The notes under the pieces: generated by a model
Seen by the model: only the letters and a program-made list of their open reading frames with translations
Databases searched by the model: none
Told to the model about the DNA's origin: nothing
Shown here: positions 7,968 to 15,517 of the stretch, in pieces
How positions within the stretch are numbered: the stretch's first letter is position 1
How the letters are laid out: every line of letters starts with the position of its first letter
Assembly: GCA_964614585.1 (NCBI GenBank)
Contig: CAZTLW010000003.1
Location: 1-48,485, forward strand
Direction of reading: 5' to 3'
Origin: JAHEFX01 sp964614585
GTDB taxonomy: Bacteria > Actinomycetota > Acidimicrobiia > Spongiisociales > JAENVV01
DNA: 48,485 nucleotides
Position numbers and translations under genes: made by a program

Positions 7968-9146
7968 GTGGCGGGCACCGACGAGGCGAGGGTCGACGAG
8001 GCGGCCGACGCCGTCCTCGCGGCCACCGACGAGCGCGACGGCGCCGAGTTCTGGGGGGCCGTCTACGACCACGGCCTGGCCTGGGTGCACTTCCCGGAGG
8101 GGTTCGGTGGGCTCGGCGTCGCCCCCGGCCTCCAGCGGCGCGCCATCGCGCGGCTCCGGGAGGGCGGCGGCTCGTTCGGCAACCTCTCGCGGAACGTGCT
8201 CGGGATCGGCATGGGTGGTCCCGTCGTGGCGGCCCACGGGACCGACGCCCAGCGGGAGCGGTGGCTCCGGCCGATGTACACGGGCGAGGAGATCTGGTGC
8301 CAGCTCTTCAGCGAGCCGGGCGCCGGCTCCGACGTCGCCGCCCTCGCCACCCGGGCGGTCCGCGACGGTGACGAGTGGGTGCTCAACGGCCAGAAGGTGT
8401 GGACCACGCTCGCCCACGTCGCCCGCTGGGGGATGGTCGTCACCCGCACCGATCCCGACGTGCCCAAGCACGCCGGCATGACCTACTTCGTCGTCGACAT
8501 GGCCGCCCCCGGCGTGGAGGTGCGGCCCCTCCGCCAGATCACCGGCGAGGCCGAGTTCAACGAGGTCTATTTCACCGATGCCCGGGTGCCCGATGCCCAC
8601 CGCATCGGTGAGGTCGGCGACGGCTGGCGGATGGCGCTCGCCACGCTCATGAACGAGCGGGTGGCGATCGGTTCGGCCACTCCGCCCCGCGGCGGTGGGG
8701 CCATCGCCACCGCCCTCGAGGCGTGGGAGCGCCATGGCGGCGACGAACGGGCCCGCGACCGGCTGACGGCCCTCTGGGTCGAGGCCGAGGCCCTGCGGCT
8801 GACCAACGTCCGCGCCTCCCAGATGCGCCGGCTCGGGACCCCCGGCCCGGAGGGATCGACCGGCAAGCTCCACTGGGCCGACCTCAACCAGCGGGTCTAC
8901 GAGTTCTCCGTCGATCTCCTCGGCATCGAGGCGCTCGTCTACCCGGACGGGTACGAGCTGGTCCGGCCCGACGCCCCGGGCCTGTCCGGCCTCGCCCCCC
9001 AGAAGGCGTTCCTCCGCTCGCGCGCCAACTCGATCGAGGGTGGCACCAGCGAGATCATGAAGAACATCCTCGGCGAGCGCGTGCTCGGCCTGCCGTCCGA
9101 GCCGCGGGTCGACAAGGAGATCGCCTGGAAGGACGTGCCGCGGTAG
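7968..9146 (+). CDS. fadE: acyl-CoA dehydrogenase
   Basis: An FAD enzyme that makes the 2,3-double bond of an acyl-CoA in the first step of beta-oxidation. The 392-residue protein starts at a GTG two bases after the preceding synthetase stop. Family motifs are clear: LFSEPGAGSDVA (substrate/FAD loop), NGQKVWTT (FAD contact), and C-terminal RANSIEGGTSEIMKNILGER, where the Glu of IEGGT is placed like the catalytic Glu of MCAD-type enzymes. It lies between two paralogous synthetases, so the three probably act on the same type of acid. The electron acceptor (ETF) is not encoded nearby. A mycobacterial FadE-like role in branched or sterol side-chain oxidation is possible but not shown. Confidence 0.9.
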   Translation: MAGTDEARVDEAADAVLAATDERDGAEFWGAVYDHGLAWVHFPEGFGGLGVAPGLQRRAIARLREGGGSFGNLSRNVLGIGMGGPVVAAHGTDAQRERWLRPMYTGEEIWCQLFSEPGAGSDVAALATRAVRDGDEWVLNGQKVWTTLAHVARWGMVVTRTDPDVPKHAGMTYFVVDMAAPGVEVRPLRQITGEAEFNEVYFTDARVPDAHRIGEVGDGWRMALATLMNERVAIGSATPPRGGGAIATALEAWERHGGDERARDRLTALWVEAEALRLTNVRASQMRRLGTPGPEGSTGKLHWADLNQRVYEFSVDLLGIEALVYPDGYELVRPDAPGLSGLAPQKAFLRSRANSIEGGTSEIMKNILGERVLGLPSEPRVDKEIAWKDVPR

Positions 9147-9158
9147 CGACTGCGTCGA

Positions 9159-9188
9159 TACCCTTCCGGGACGCATCCCGAGGAGGAG
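9159..9188 (+). promoter_or_regulatory. predicted -10 box TACCCT and ribosome site AGGAGGAG for the second synthetase
   Basis: TACCCT at 9159-9164 and AGGAGGAG at 9181-9188 precede the ATG at 9192. A small inverted repeat CGGGA-CGCA-TCCCG (9167-9180) lies between them, near the predicted transcript start. Confidence 0.35.
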
Positions 9189-9191
9189 ACG

Positions 9192-10976
9192 ATGCAGGAG
9201 GCCACCACCCCCGGCGCCGAGGACATCGACCTGACGGTCACGGTCCCCGACATGGCCTGGGCGGCCGAGGAGCGGTTCGCCGATCGGCCGGCGCTCGCCC
9301 GACGCGAGGGTGACCGATTCGTCGACATCTCCCTCGGGGAACTGGCCGACCTGATCCGACGGGTGGCTGCCGGGTTCATCGCCCTCGGCATCGAACCGGG
9401 CTCCCGGATCGCCGTCTTCTCCCCGACCCGATGGGAGTTCCCCGTCTTCGACCTCGCCATCCTGACGGCGGGCTGTGCCACCGTGACCATCTACGAGACC
9501 TCGTCACCCGAGCAGGTGGAGTGGATCGTCAAGGACTCCGGGGCGGTGGCCCTCGTGGCCGCAGACCAGGGCCTCGTGGACGTGTTCGAGGCCCGGGCCG
9601 CCGCCCTCGGCTCCTGCGAGCACGTGTTCTCGATCGACGACGGCGCCATCGACCGACTCACCGAGATCGGCGCCGATCTCACCGACGACGACGTCCGTGC
9701 CCGGGCCGACGCGGTGGACCCGGGTGACCTGGCCACGCTCATCTACACCTCGGGCACCACCGGCCTCCCCAAGGGCTGCCACCTCACCCACCGCAACCTG
9801 GTCTGGGCGCTCGAGCAGGCCGAGGCGGGGATCGGTGCCATCGTCGACGAGGAGGCCTCGACCCTCGTCTTCCTCCCCATGGCCCACATCATGGCCCGGG
9901 CCCTGCAGTGGCTCTCGCTCGTGAAGGGCGCCAAGGTCGCCTTCTCGACCGGGATCCCCAACCTGCTCGAGGAACTCGCCATGGTCCAGCCGACCTGGTT
10001 GTTGTCGGTGCCCCGGGTGTTCGAGAAGGTCTACAACGGGGCGGCCAGTGCCGCCGCCGACGACGGCAAGGGCAGGATCTTCGAGACGGCCGCCCAGACC
10101 GCCATCGACTACTCCCGCGCTCGCCAGGCGGGCCGGGTGCCCCTGGCCCTGAAGGCGCGTCACAGCCTGTTCGATCGCCTGGTCTACTCGAGGCTCCGGG
10201 AGGCGTTCGGGGGGCGGGTGGAGCACGCGATCTCGGGTGGGGCCCCCCTCGGTGCCCGCCTCGGCCACTTCTACGACGGCATCGGCATCCAGATCCTCGA
10301 GGGGTACGGCCTCACCGAGACGACCGCCGCCGGCACGATCAACCTCCCGCGCTCACGTCGCATCGGCACCGTCGGACGTCCCAGCCCGGGGATGACGATC
10401 CGGATCGCCGACGACGGCGAGGTGCTCATCAAGGGCGGCTCCGTGTTCGAGGGGTACTGGAACGACCCGGTTGCCACCGGCCAGGTGATCGACGAGGCCG
10501 GGTGGTTCCACTCCGGCGACGTCGGTGAGCTCGACGACGACGGGTTCCTGACCATCACCGGTCGCAAGAAGGAGCTCATCATCACCGCCGGCGGCAAGAA
10601 CGTGGCCCCGGCGGTGCTCGAGGACCGGATGCGAGCCCACGCCATCGTCAGCCAGTGCATGGTGGTCGGTGACCAGCAGCCGTTCATCGCCGCCGTGGTG
10701 ACGATCGATCCCGAGGAGTGGCCCCGTTTCGCCGAGCGCCACGGCAAGACCGGGTCGATCGCCGACCACACGGACGACCCGGACCTCGTCGCCGCCGTGC
10801 AGGTGGCCGTGGACGACGCCAACCAGGCCGTGAGCCGGGCGGAGTCGATCCGGACCTTCCGGATCCTCCCCGGCGACTTCACCATCGAGACCGGGGAGTT
10901 GACGCCGACGCTGAAGGTGAAGCGGAGGGTGATCGGCGAGAAGTACGCCGAGGTCATCGCCGGGATCTATGCCTAG
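9192..10976 (+). CDS. fadD: long-chain acyl-CoA synthetase, paralogue of the 6157 gene
   Basis: Fatty-acid activation, same reaction as the protein at 6157-7965. The 594 residues align end to end with that protein by eye, with long identical blocks (AVSRAESIRTFRILP, GELTPTLKVKR, NVAPAVLEDRMRAHAIVSQC). Motifs: YTSGTTGLPKG, FLPMAHIMARALQ, GYGLTETTAAGT, GRKKELIITAGGKNVAP. Differences cluster in the N-terminal 20 residues and around the substrate-tunnel region after FLPxAH, where different chain-length preference might arise. It begins after a strong ribosome site. Its stop at 10974-10976 faces the stop of the next, opposite-strand gene with only two bases between them. Confidence 0.92.
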   Translation: MQEATTPGAEDIDLTVTVPDMAWAAEERFADRPALARREGDRFVDISLGELADLIRRVAAGFIALGIEPGSRIAVFSPTRWEFPVFDLAILTAGCATVTIYETSSPEQVEWIVKDSGAVALVAADQGLVDVFEARAAALGSCEHVFSIDDGAIDRLTEIGADLTDDDVRARADAVDPGDLATLIYTSGTTGLPKGCHLTHRNLVWALEQAEAGIGAIVDEEASTLVFLPMAHIMARALQWLSLVKGAKVAFSTGIPNLLEELAMVQPTWLLSVPRVFEKVYNGAASAAADDGKGRIFETAAQTAIDYSRARQAGRVPLALKARHSLFDRLVYSRLREAFGGRVEHAISGGAPLGARLGHFYDGIGIQILEGYGLTETTAAGTINLPRSRRIGTVGRPSPGMTIRIADDGEVLIKGGSVFEGYWNDPVATGQVIDEAGWFHSGDVGELDDDGFLTITGRKKELIITAGGKNVAPAVLEDRMRAHAIVSQCMVVGDQQPFIAAVVTIDPEEWPRFAERHGKTGSIADHTDDPDLVAAVQVAVDDANQAVSRAESIRTFRILPGDFTIETGELTPTLKVKRRVIGEKYAEVIAGIYA

Positions 10977-10978
10977 GG

Positions 10979-11623
10979 CTACGTCTGGATCGCCTCGGGG
11001 AGGACGACCACCAGGACCCCCTCGCGGACCCAGACCTCTGCCTCCGTGCCGGTGAACTGGTTGGAGATCGTCCGGCTCGAGGTGGGCTCGAGGTCCTCGT
11101 CGGCCAGCTCCCAGCGCAGGCCCCGGGTGGTGACCCCCCGCGCCGGGCCGCCGACCGGCACGAGCGAGATCGTCGCCGACGACCGCCCCTCGACGCGGAG
11201 GTGGTCGCGCACGGGGATGACGACGTCGCGGCCGGCCAGCCACCGGACCTCGATGCCGGCGAAGGCCTCGGAGGTGAGCAGCGCCACGTTGGTGAGGAGG
11301 TGGTCGAGCCGCCCGCCGTGGCCGCCGACGACGACGACCTCGTCGGGCTCGAGCCCGAGGGCGACCGACACCGCCAGCTCCAGGTCGCTGGCGTCCTTGT
11401 CGACCGGATGGACGACGACCTCCACCTCGTCGCCCAGCGCCTCGAGCAATCCGGGTCCGACCGAGTCCATGTCACCCACCACCACGGTCGGGTCCAGGCC
11501 GAGCGTCACCGCGTGGTCGAGCCCCGAGTCGGCGGCGATCACCACCGCCTCGGGCGGGAGCATGGCCAGCGTGGCGGGGAGCGGTTCGTCGCCGCCCGCC
11601 ACCACCACGACCGCCCGGCTCAC
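10979..11623 (-). CDS. thiN: thiamine pyrophosphokinase
   Basis: Transfers pyrophosphate from ATP to thiamine to make thiamine diphosphate. The 214-residue protein shows the family's acidic motifs: ADSG near residue 31, VVGDMDSVGP (GDxDS), DKDASDLELAV, and GGHGGRLDHLLTN. The C-terminal beta-rich half (GGPARGVTTRGLRWEL ... SNQF) matches the thiamine-binding domain. The GTG start at 11623 overlaps the TGA stop of the upstream peptidase gene (GTGA), so the two are probably translated together. No functional link between them is evident. Confidence 0.88.
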   Translation of the reverse strand: MSRAVVVVAGGDEPLPATLAMLPPEAVVIAADSGLDHAVTLGLDPTVVVGDMDSVGPGLLEALGDEVEVVVHPVDKDASDLELAVSVALGLEPDEVVVVGGHGGRLDHLLTNVALLTSEAFAGIEVRWLAGRDVVIPVRDHLRVEGRSSATISLVPVGGPARGVTTRGLRWELADEDLEPTSSRTISNQFTGTEAEVWVREGVLVVVLPEAIQT

Positions 11624-13551
11624 GCCAGCCACCGATCGAGCCAGTCGGACACCTCGCCGTACCAGTGGATGGAGTTGGCGGGGGAGAGCACCCAGTGGGC
11701 CTCGTCGGGGTAGTAGACGAGTCGGGCGGGCACGCCCTTGTCGGTGAGCACCCCGTACAGCTCCAGGCCCTGGGTGACCGGCACCCGGTAGTCCCGCTCG
11801 CCATGGACGACGAGCGTCGGGGTCCGGTAGTCGCGGTAGAACTGCGACGGGCTGGTCGCCGCCACGCGGTCGGGGTCCTCCCAGACCGCCGCCCCCCGGG
11901 CCCGGGCGAGGCCGTGGGTGACGTCGGTCGCCCACATCCCACCCTGATTCGTCACCGCCGCGTGGGCGACGATGGCGGCGAACCGATCCGTGTGGCCACC
12001 CATCCACGCCACGAGGTAGCCGCCGTAGGAGCCACCCGCCACCGCCATTCGCCCCTCGTCGACCAGACCGTCGGCCACGAGGGCGTCGGTGGCGGCGAGG
12101 ACGTCGGTGGTCGGCATCGTCCCCCAGTCGCCCTGGATCGAGCGGGTGAACTCGTGCCCGAACGACGTCGAGCCGTGGAAGTTCACCATCGCCACCACCC
12201 GACCGGGCGCCGCGAACGCATGGGCGTTCCAGCGCCAGTGCCACATGTCGCCGAACGTGCTGTGCGGGCCGCCGTGGACGAGGTGGACGAGGGGCGCCGG
12301 CCCCTCGGGCGGCCCGGGTGGGTGGACGACGAAGACCTGGATGTCGTCGCCGCGGGCGCCTGACACCCATCGTTCCTCGACCGCGCCGAGCTCGAGGTCG
12401 GCGAGGAGCTCGGGGTCGACCCGGGCGACGGGGGTGGGGGCGCCGCCGGTGGCGGGGACCGAGACGACCTCGGGCGGGGAGGAGAGGGACTGCCGCAGCA
12501 GGTAGACGAGGCCCCGACCGTCCGGTCGTGGGTGGGTGAGGGTGTGGTCGGCGGCCAGTCGCTCCGGGCGGCCGCCCGCCGGGTCGAGGGAGAAGAGCGA
12601 CACCCGGCCGCGCTCCTCGGCCGTCAGCAGCACGCGTCCCGTCGTCGGCTCGGGCTCCCAGGCCCCCGGCGAGAGTTCCCAGTCCTCCACCAACGCGCGG
12701 GTGGCCCCGTCGACGTCGACGATCGTGGGGATGACCGGCGTGGCGTAGAAGTCCAGCTCGCGCGTCTCCCCGAACACGATCGACCCGTCGGCGAGGTGGC
12801 GGGGCCGGCTGATGTCGCCGGTGGGGTGCTCGGCGACCAAGTCGCGGTCCCCGCCGCCGATCGGCACCCGCCACAGCCGCCAGCGGTCGCGCTCCTCGAG
12901 CCCCGCCTCGGCGGCGGCGAACACGACGTGGGAGCCGTCGGGGGAGATGGACACGTCGTCGATGGGGTCCCCGGTGCCGGGGAGGGTCCAGATGAGCCCG
13001 CGGCCGGGGGTCAGGTCGACCGGGTCGTCGCCCCCGAGGTCGATGCGGAAGAGGTGGTGGCGGTCGCCCTCGGTGAGCCACCGGTCCCAGAACCGGTAGA
13101 TGCGCTCCTCGGTCGTCCTGGCCGTGACCCGGCGCCCGGCCCGTTCGGCGGCGAGCGCCCGGGTCCCCTCGATCGTCGGCGCCGCGTCGCAGAGGAGTCC
13201 GTGGCAGAGCAGGCCCGACCCGTCGGGGAGCCAGTGCGGCGAGCCGGCCCCGAGGGGGAGGTCGGTCAGTCGTCGGGGCTCGCCACCGTCGAGGGGCATG
13301 ACGTGCACCTGGGGACGGTCATCCACCGTGCGCAGGAACGCCACCCGGCGGCCGTCGGGCGACACCGCCGGGGCGGTCCCCTCACCGGTGGTGAGCGGCT
13401 CGAGCCCGTCGTCGCCGAGCCGGTGCAGGCGGGTGACGGAGCGGTCCTCGTCGAGGTCGGGGGTGGTGACGGGGACCACGACCGTGTCGCCGGCGACGGC
13501 CGGGGCACCGACGCGGCCAAGCCGCCAGAGGGTCTCGGGGGTGAGGCGCAT
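11620..13551 (-). CDS. S9 family prolyl oligopeptidase / acylaminoacyl-peptidase-like enzyme
   Basis: A serine peptidase of 643 residues. The N-terminal two-thirds holds WD40/PD40-like beta-propeller repeats (for example VSPDGRRVAFLR, ISPDGSHVVFAA). The C-terminal alpha/beta hydrolase domain has LVHGGPHSTF, the nucleophile motif GGSYGGYL (Ser508), Asp587 in ERDYRVPV and His619 in DEAHWV, a complete triad in the correct order. No signal peptide is seen, so it should be cytoplasmic. The ATG at 13551 lies 6 nt after a TAGGCT box, giving a leaderless start. It likely trims short peptides or acylated peptides; the specificity is unknown. Confidence 0.9.
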   Translation of the reverse strand: MRLTPETLWRLGRVGAPAVAGDTVVVPVTTPDLDEDRSVTRLHRLGDDGLEPLTTGEGTAPAVSPDGRRVAFLRTVDDRPQVHVMPLDGGEPRRLTDLPLGAGSPHWLPDGSGLLCHGLLCDAAPTIEGTRALAAERAGRRVTARTTEERIYRFWDRWLTEGDRHHLFRIDLGGDDPVDLTPGRGLIWTLPGTGDPIDDVSISPDGSHVVFAAAEAGLEERDRWRLWRVPIGGGDRDLVAEHPTGDISRPRHLADGSIVFGETRELDFYATPVIPTIVDVDGATRALVEDWELSPGAWEPEPTTGRVLLTAEERGRVSLFSLDPAGGRPERLAADHTLTHPRPDGRGLVYLLRQSLSSPPEVVSVPATGGAPTPVARVDPELLADLELGAVEERWVSGARGDDIQVFVVHPPGPPEGPAPLVHLVHGGPHSTFGDMWHWRWNAHAFAAPGRVVAMVNFHGSTSFGHEFTRSIQGDWGTMPTTDVLAATDALVADGLVDEGRMAVAGGSYGGYLVAWMGGHTDRFAAIVAHAAVTNQGGMWATDVTHGLARARGAAVWEDPDRVAATSPSQFYRDYRTPTLVVHGERDYRVPVTQGLELYGVLTDKGVPARLVYYPDEAHWVLSPANSIHWYGEVSDWLDRWLA

Positions 13552-13557
13552 CGGGGC

Positions 13558-13563
13558 AGCCTA
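13558..13563 (-). promoter_or_regulatory. predicted -10 box (TAGGCT), leaderless type
   Basis: On the minus strand TAGGCT is followed by 6 nt and then the ATG at 13551. The hexamer and spacing repeat those upstream of the ATP-grasp gene at 14777. Confidence 0.55.
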
Positions 13564-13571
13564 CGAAGGTG

Positions 13572-14777
13572 TCACTCGATGTCGACCTCGACGGTGTCGA
13601 GCACCGCCCGCAGCGCCCCCTCCACCGTGGCGGGGTCGGGGGCGGAGGCGAAGGCGAAGCCGAGGTAGCGGTCGCCGTCGGGTGGCGCCTCGAGCCGCTC
13701 GCCGATCGGCGCCGCCAGCTCGACCCCATCGACGTGGGGGATGGCGGCCGCCTCCTCGATGCCGCGCACCGCCCGGAGCCGCCCGGTTCGGGGGATGGGG
13801 AGCATGAGCGCCCCCACCGACCCCTGCACGTCCAGGCCCCCCAGCGGCCGATCGAGCGCGGCCCGCAGGAGCAGCGCCTCGAGCGACGTCCCCAGCAGGC
13901 CGAAGCGGAGGGCCCGGCCACATCGTCCGCCGATCGGCCGTGCCGCCAGTTCGATGAGGACCGGGACGCCGTCGTGCACCCGCAGCTCCGCGTGCACCGG
14001 CCCGGTCACGAGCCCGAGTCCCCGGCAGGCGGCGGCCGCCGTCTCCACCACGGCGTCGACGACCTCGGGATGCAGGCGAGAGGGGGCGACGTAGATGGTT
14101 TCCTCGAAGTAGGGCCCGTCCATCGGGTCGGGCTTGTCGAAGACCGCCAGCACCCGGAGGTCGCCGCCCGAGAGCACCCCCTCCACGGCCACCTCCGGTC
14201 CGTCGACGAAGCGCTCCACGAGGATCGGCTCGTTCGGGTTGGTGCCACAACGGGTGAGGATCGATCGGATCCGTCGCTCGGCTGCGCGGGCCTCGTCGGC
14301 ATCGTCGGCCCGGATCACGCCCTGGCTCGCCGAGCGGGAGAGTGGCTTGCACACGACGGGAAAGCCGATCTCCGCCGCGACGGCGCCGGGGTCCTCGCCG
14401 AGGGCGACGACCTCGTAGCGGGGCTGGCGGACCACCTCCCGCAGGGCCCGACGGAGCGCCACCTTGTTGGTCGTCGCCGCCACCGACGCCGGCGGGTTGT
14501 GGGGGAGACCGAGGGACCGGGCGGCGAGGGCCCCGGCGAGCACGCCCCGCTCGTCGGGGGCGAGGACCGCATCGAACGGTCCCCGCGACGCGATCGCCTC
14601 GGCCGCCGACTCGGCGGCATCGAGATCGGCCAGGAGGAACGAGTCACCCATGACGTCGGCCAGCAACTGGCGGCGATCAGACACCACGACCAGGTCGACC
14701 CCGGTGGCCCGGGCCGCCTCGACGAAGTCGGTGGCCCGGTAGGTGGTGGTGGGCAGGAGGACGGCGACCCTGGGCAC
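13572..14777 (-). CDS. orphan ATP-grasp ligase (amino-acid-ligase-like)
   Basis: A 401-residue protein with the ATP-grasp fold, whose members join a carboxylate to an amine (or thiol) via acyl phosphate. Seen in order: a Rossmann-like pre-domain (RVAVLLPTTTYRATDF), an NK-containing helix (AATTNKVALRRAL), the nucleotide lysine in FPVVCKPLSRSASQGV, the ELVERF-like hinge ILVERFVDGPEVAVEG, and the metal-binding end HAELRVHDGVPVLIELAARPIGG. This set resembles stand-alone L-amino-acid ligases and carbamoyl-phosphate-synthase-like proteins rather than a named biosynthetic enzyme. It lies 20 nt upstream of the S9 peptidase on the same strand and is divergent from nfuA. The substrate is unknown. Confidence 0.8.
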   Translation of the reverse strand: MPRVAVLLPTTTYRATDFVEAARATGVDLVVVSDRRQLLADVMGDSFLLADLDAAESAAEAIASRGPFDAVLAPDERGVLAGALAARSLGLPHNPPASVAATTNKVALRRALREVVRQPRYEVVALGEDPGAVAAEIGFPVVCKPLSRSASQGVIRADDADEARAAERRIRSILTRCGTNPNEPILVERFVDGPEVAVEGVLSGGDLRVLAVFDKPDPMDGPYFEETIYVAPSRLHPEVVDAVVETAAAACRGLGLVTGPVHAELRVHDGVPVLIELAARPIGGRCGRALRFGLLGTSLEALLLRAALDRPLGGLDVQGSVGALMLPIPRTGRLRAVRGIEEAAAIPHVDGVELAAPIGERLEAPPDGDRYLGFAFASAPDPATVEGALRAVLDTVEVDIE

Positions 14778-14783
14778 GCCCCG

Positions 14784-14789
14784 AGCCTA
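14784..14789 (-). promoter_or_regulatory. predicted -10 box (TAGGCT), leaderless type
   Basis: TAGGCT on the minus strand, then 6 nt, then the GTG at 14777. It faces the nfuA promoter across about 50 bp. Confidence 0.55.
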
Positions 14790-14801
14790 CGGCTCCCCAC
14801 G

Positions 14802-14822
14802 GGCTGGGCCGAAGGCCCGGCC
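14802..14822. repeat. inverted repeat between divergent promoters
   Basis: GGCTGGGCC and GGCCCGGCC flank a 3-nt centre GAA, giving 9 pairs with one G-T. It sits between the -10 boxes of the ATP-grasp gene and nfuA, where a shared regulator could bind. It could also be chance in GC-rich DNA. Confidence 0.35.
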
Positions 14823-14841
14823 ATACGAGCGGTCGTGGCGG

Positions 14842-14847
14842 TACGAT
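14842..14847 (+). promoter_or_regulatory. predicted -10 box (TACGAT), leaderless type
   Basis: TACGAT is followed by 7 nt and the GTG at 14855. This argues for GTG 14855 rather than the in-frame ATG at 14846, which overlaps the box. Confidence 0.5.
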
Positions 14848-14854
14848 GTCCGGC

Positions 14855-15475
14855 GTGGCCGATGACACCGTCCTCACGATCGAACCAGACGCCCTGACCC
14901 AGATCGTCGCGATCCGGGACAACGAACCGGGCGACGCCGAGTACGCCCTCCTCATGGAGATCACCGGGGTCAAGGGCGCCGACTTCGCCTACGAGCTCTC
15001 GTTCGTCCCCCTCGACGACGCGGGTGAGGGCGACATCGTCGAGCGGCACGGCGACCTCGCCGTCGTCCTGCGGGAGGGTGACCGGGCCAACCTGTCCGGG
15101 GCGGTCCTCCGGATCGGCTCGCAGGGCCTCGCCATCGACAACCCCAACTCGCCGTCGCCGATCGCCGGGGCGCCGGAGATCGAGGGCACGCTCGAGGGTC
15201 CGATCGCCGACCAGGTGGCCCAGCTGATCGAGCAGGCCATCAACCCCGGGATCGCCATGCACGGCGGCGCCGCCCGTCTCGTGAGCGTCGACGACGCCAA
15301 CTACGTCTACGTCGAGCTCTCCGGCGGCTGCCAGGGCTGCGGGCTCGCCGCCGTCACGCTCAGCCAGGGGATCGAGCGCATGATCATGGAGCAGATCCCC
15401 GAGGTGGCGGGCGTCGTCGACGTCACCGACCACGCATCGGGCTCCGACCCGTACTACCAGTCGTCCAAGAAGTAG
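14855..15475 (+). CDS. nfuA: NfuA-like Fe-S cluster carrier (degenerate A-type plus NifU C-terminal domain)
   Basis: Carries and delivers Fe-S clusters to target enzymes. In the 206-residue product, residues 1-100 resemble an A-type (IscA/HesB) domain but lack its cysteines, and residues 105-185 are the NifU C-terminal domain with the cluster-binding pair Cys159-x-x-Cys162 in SGGCQGCG followed by LAAVTLSQGIERMI. This is the E. coli NfuA arrangement and length (191 aa there). It is the first gene after a divergent promoter. Fe-S-dependent products nearby that could be clients are the radical SAM protein at 19504 and the three Fe-S nucleases; this is inference only. Confidence 0.88.
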   Translation: MADDTVLTIEPDALTQIVAIRDNEPGDAEYALLMEITGVKGADFAYELSFVPLDDAGEGDIVERHGDLAVVLREGDRANLSGAVLRIGSQGLAIDNPNSPSPIAGAPEIEGTLEGPIADQVAQLIEQAINPGIAMHGGAARLVSVDDANYVYVELSGGCQGCGLAAVTLSQGIERMIMEQIPEVAGVVDVTDHASGSDPYYQSSKK

Positions 15476-15517
15476 GACCGCGCGGCCTATAGCGCGGCGG
15501 TTGGCACACTGGCCGAG

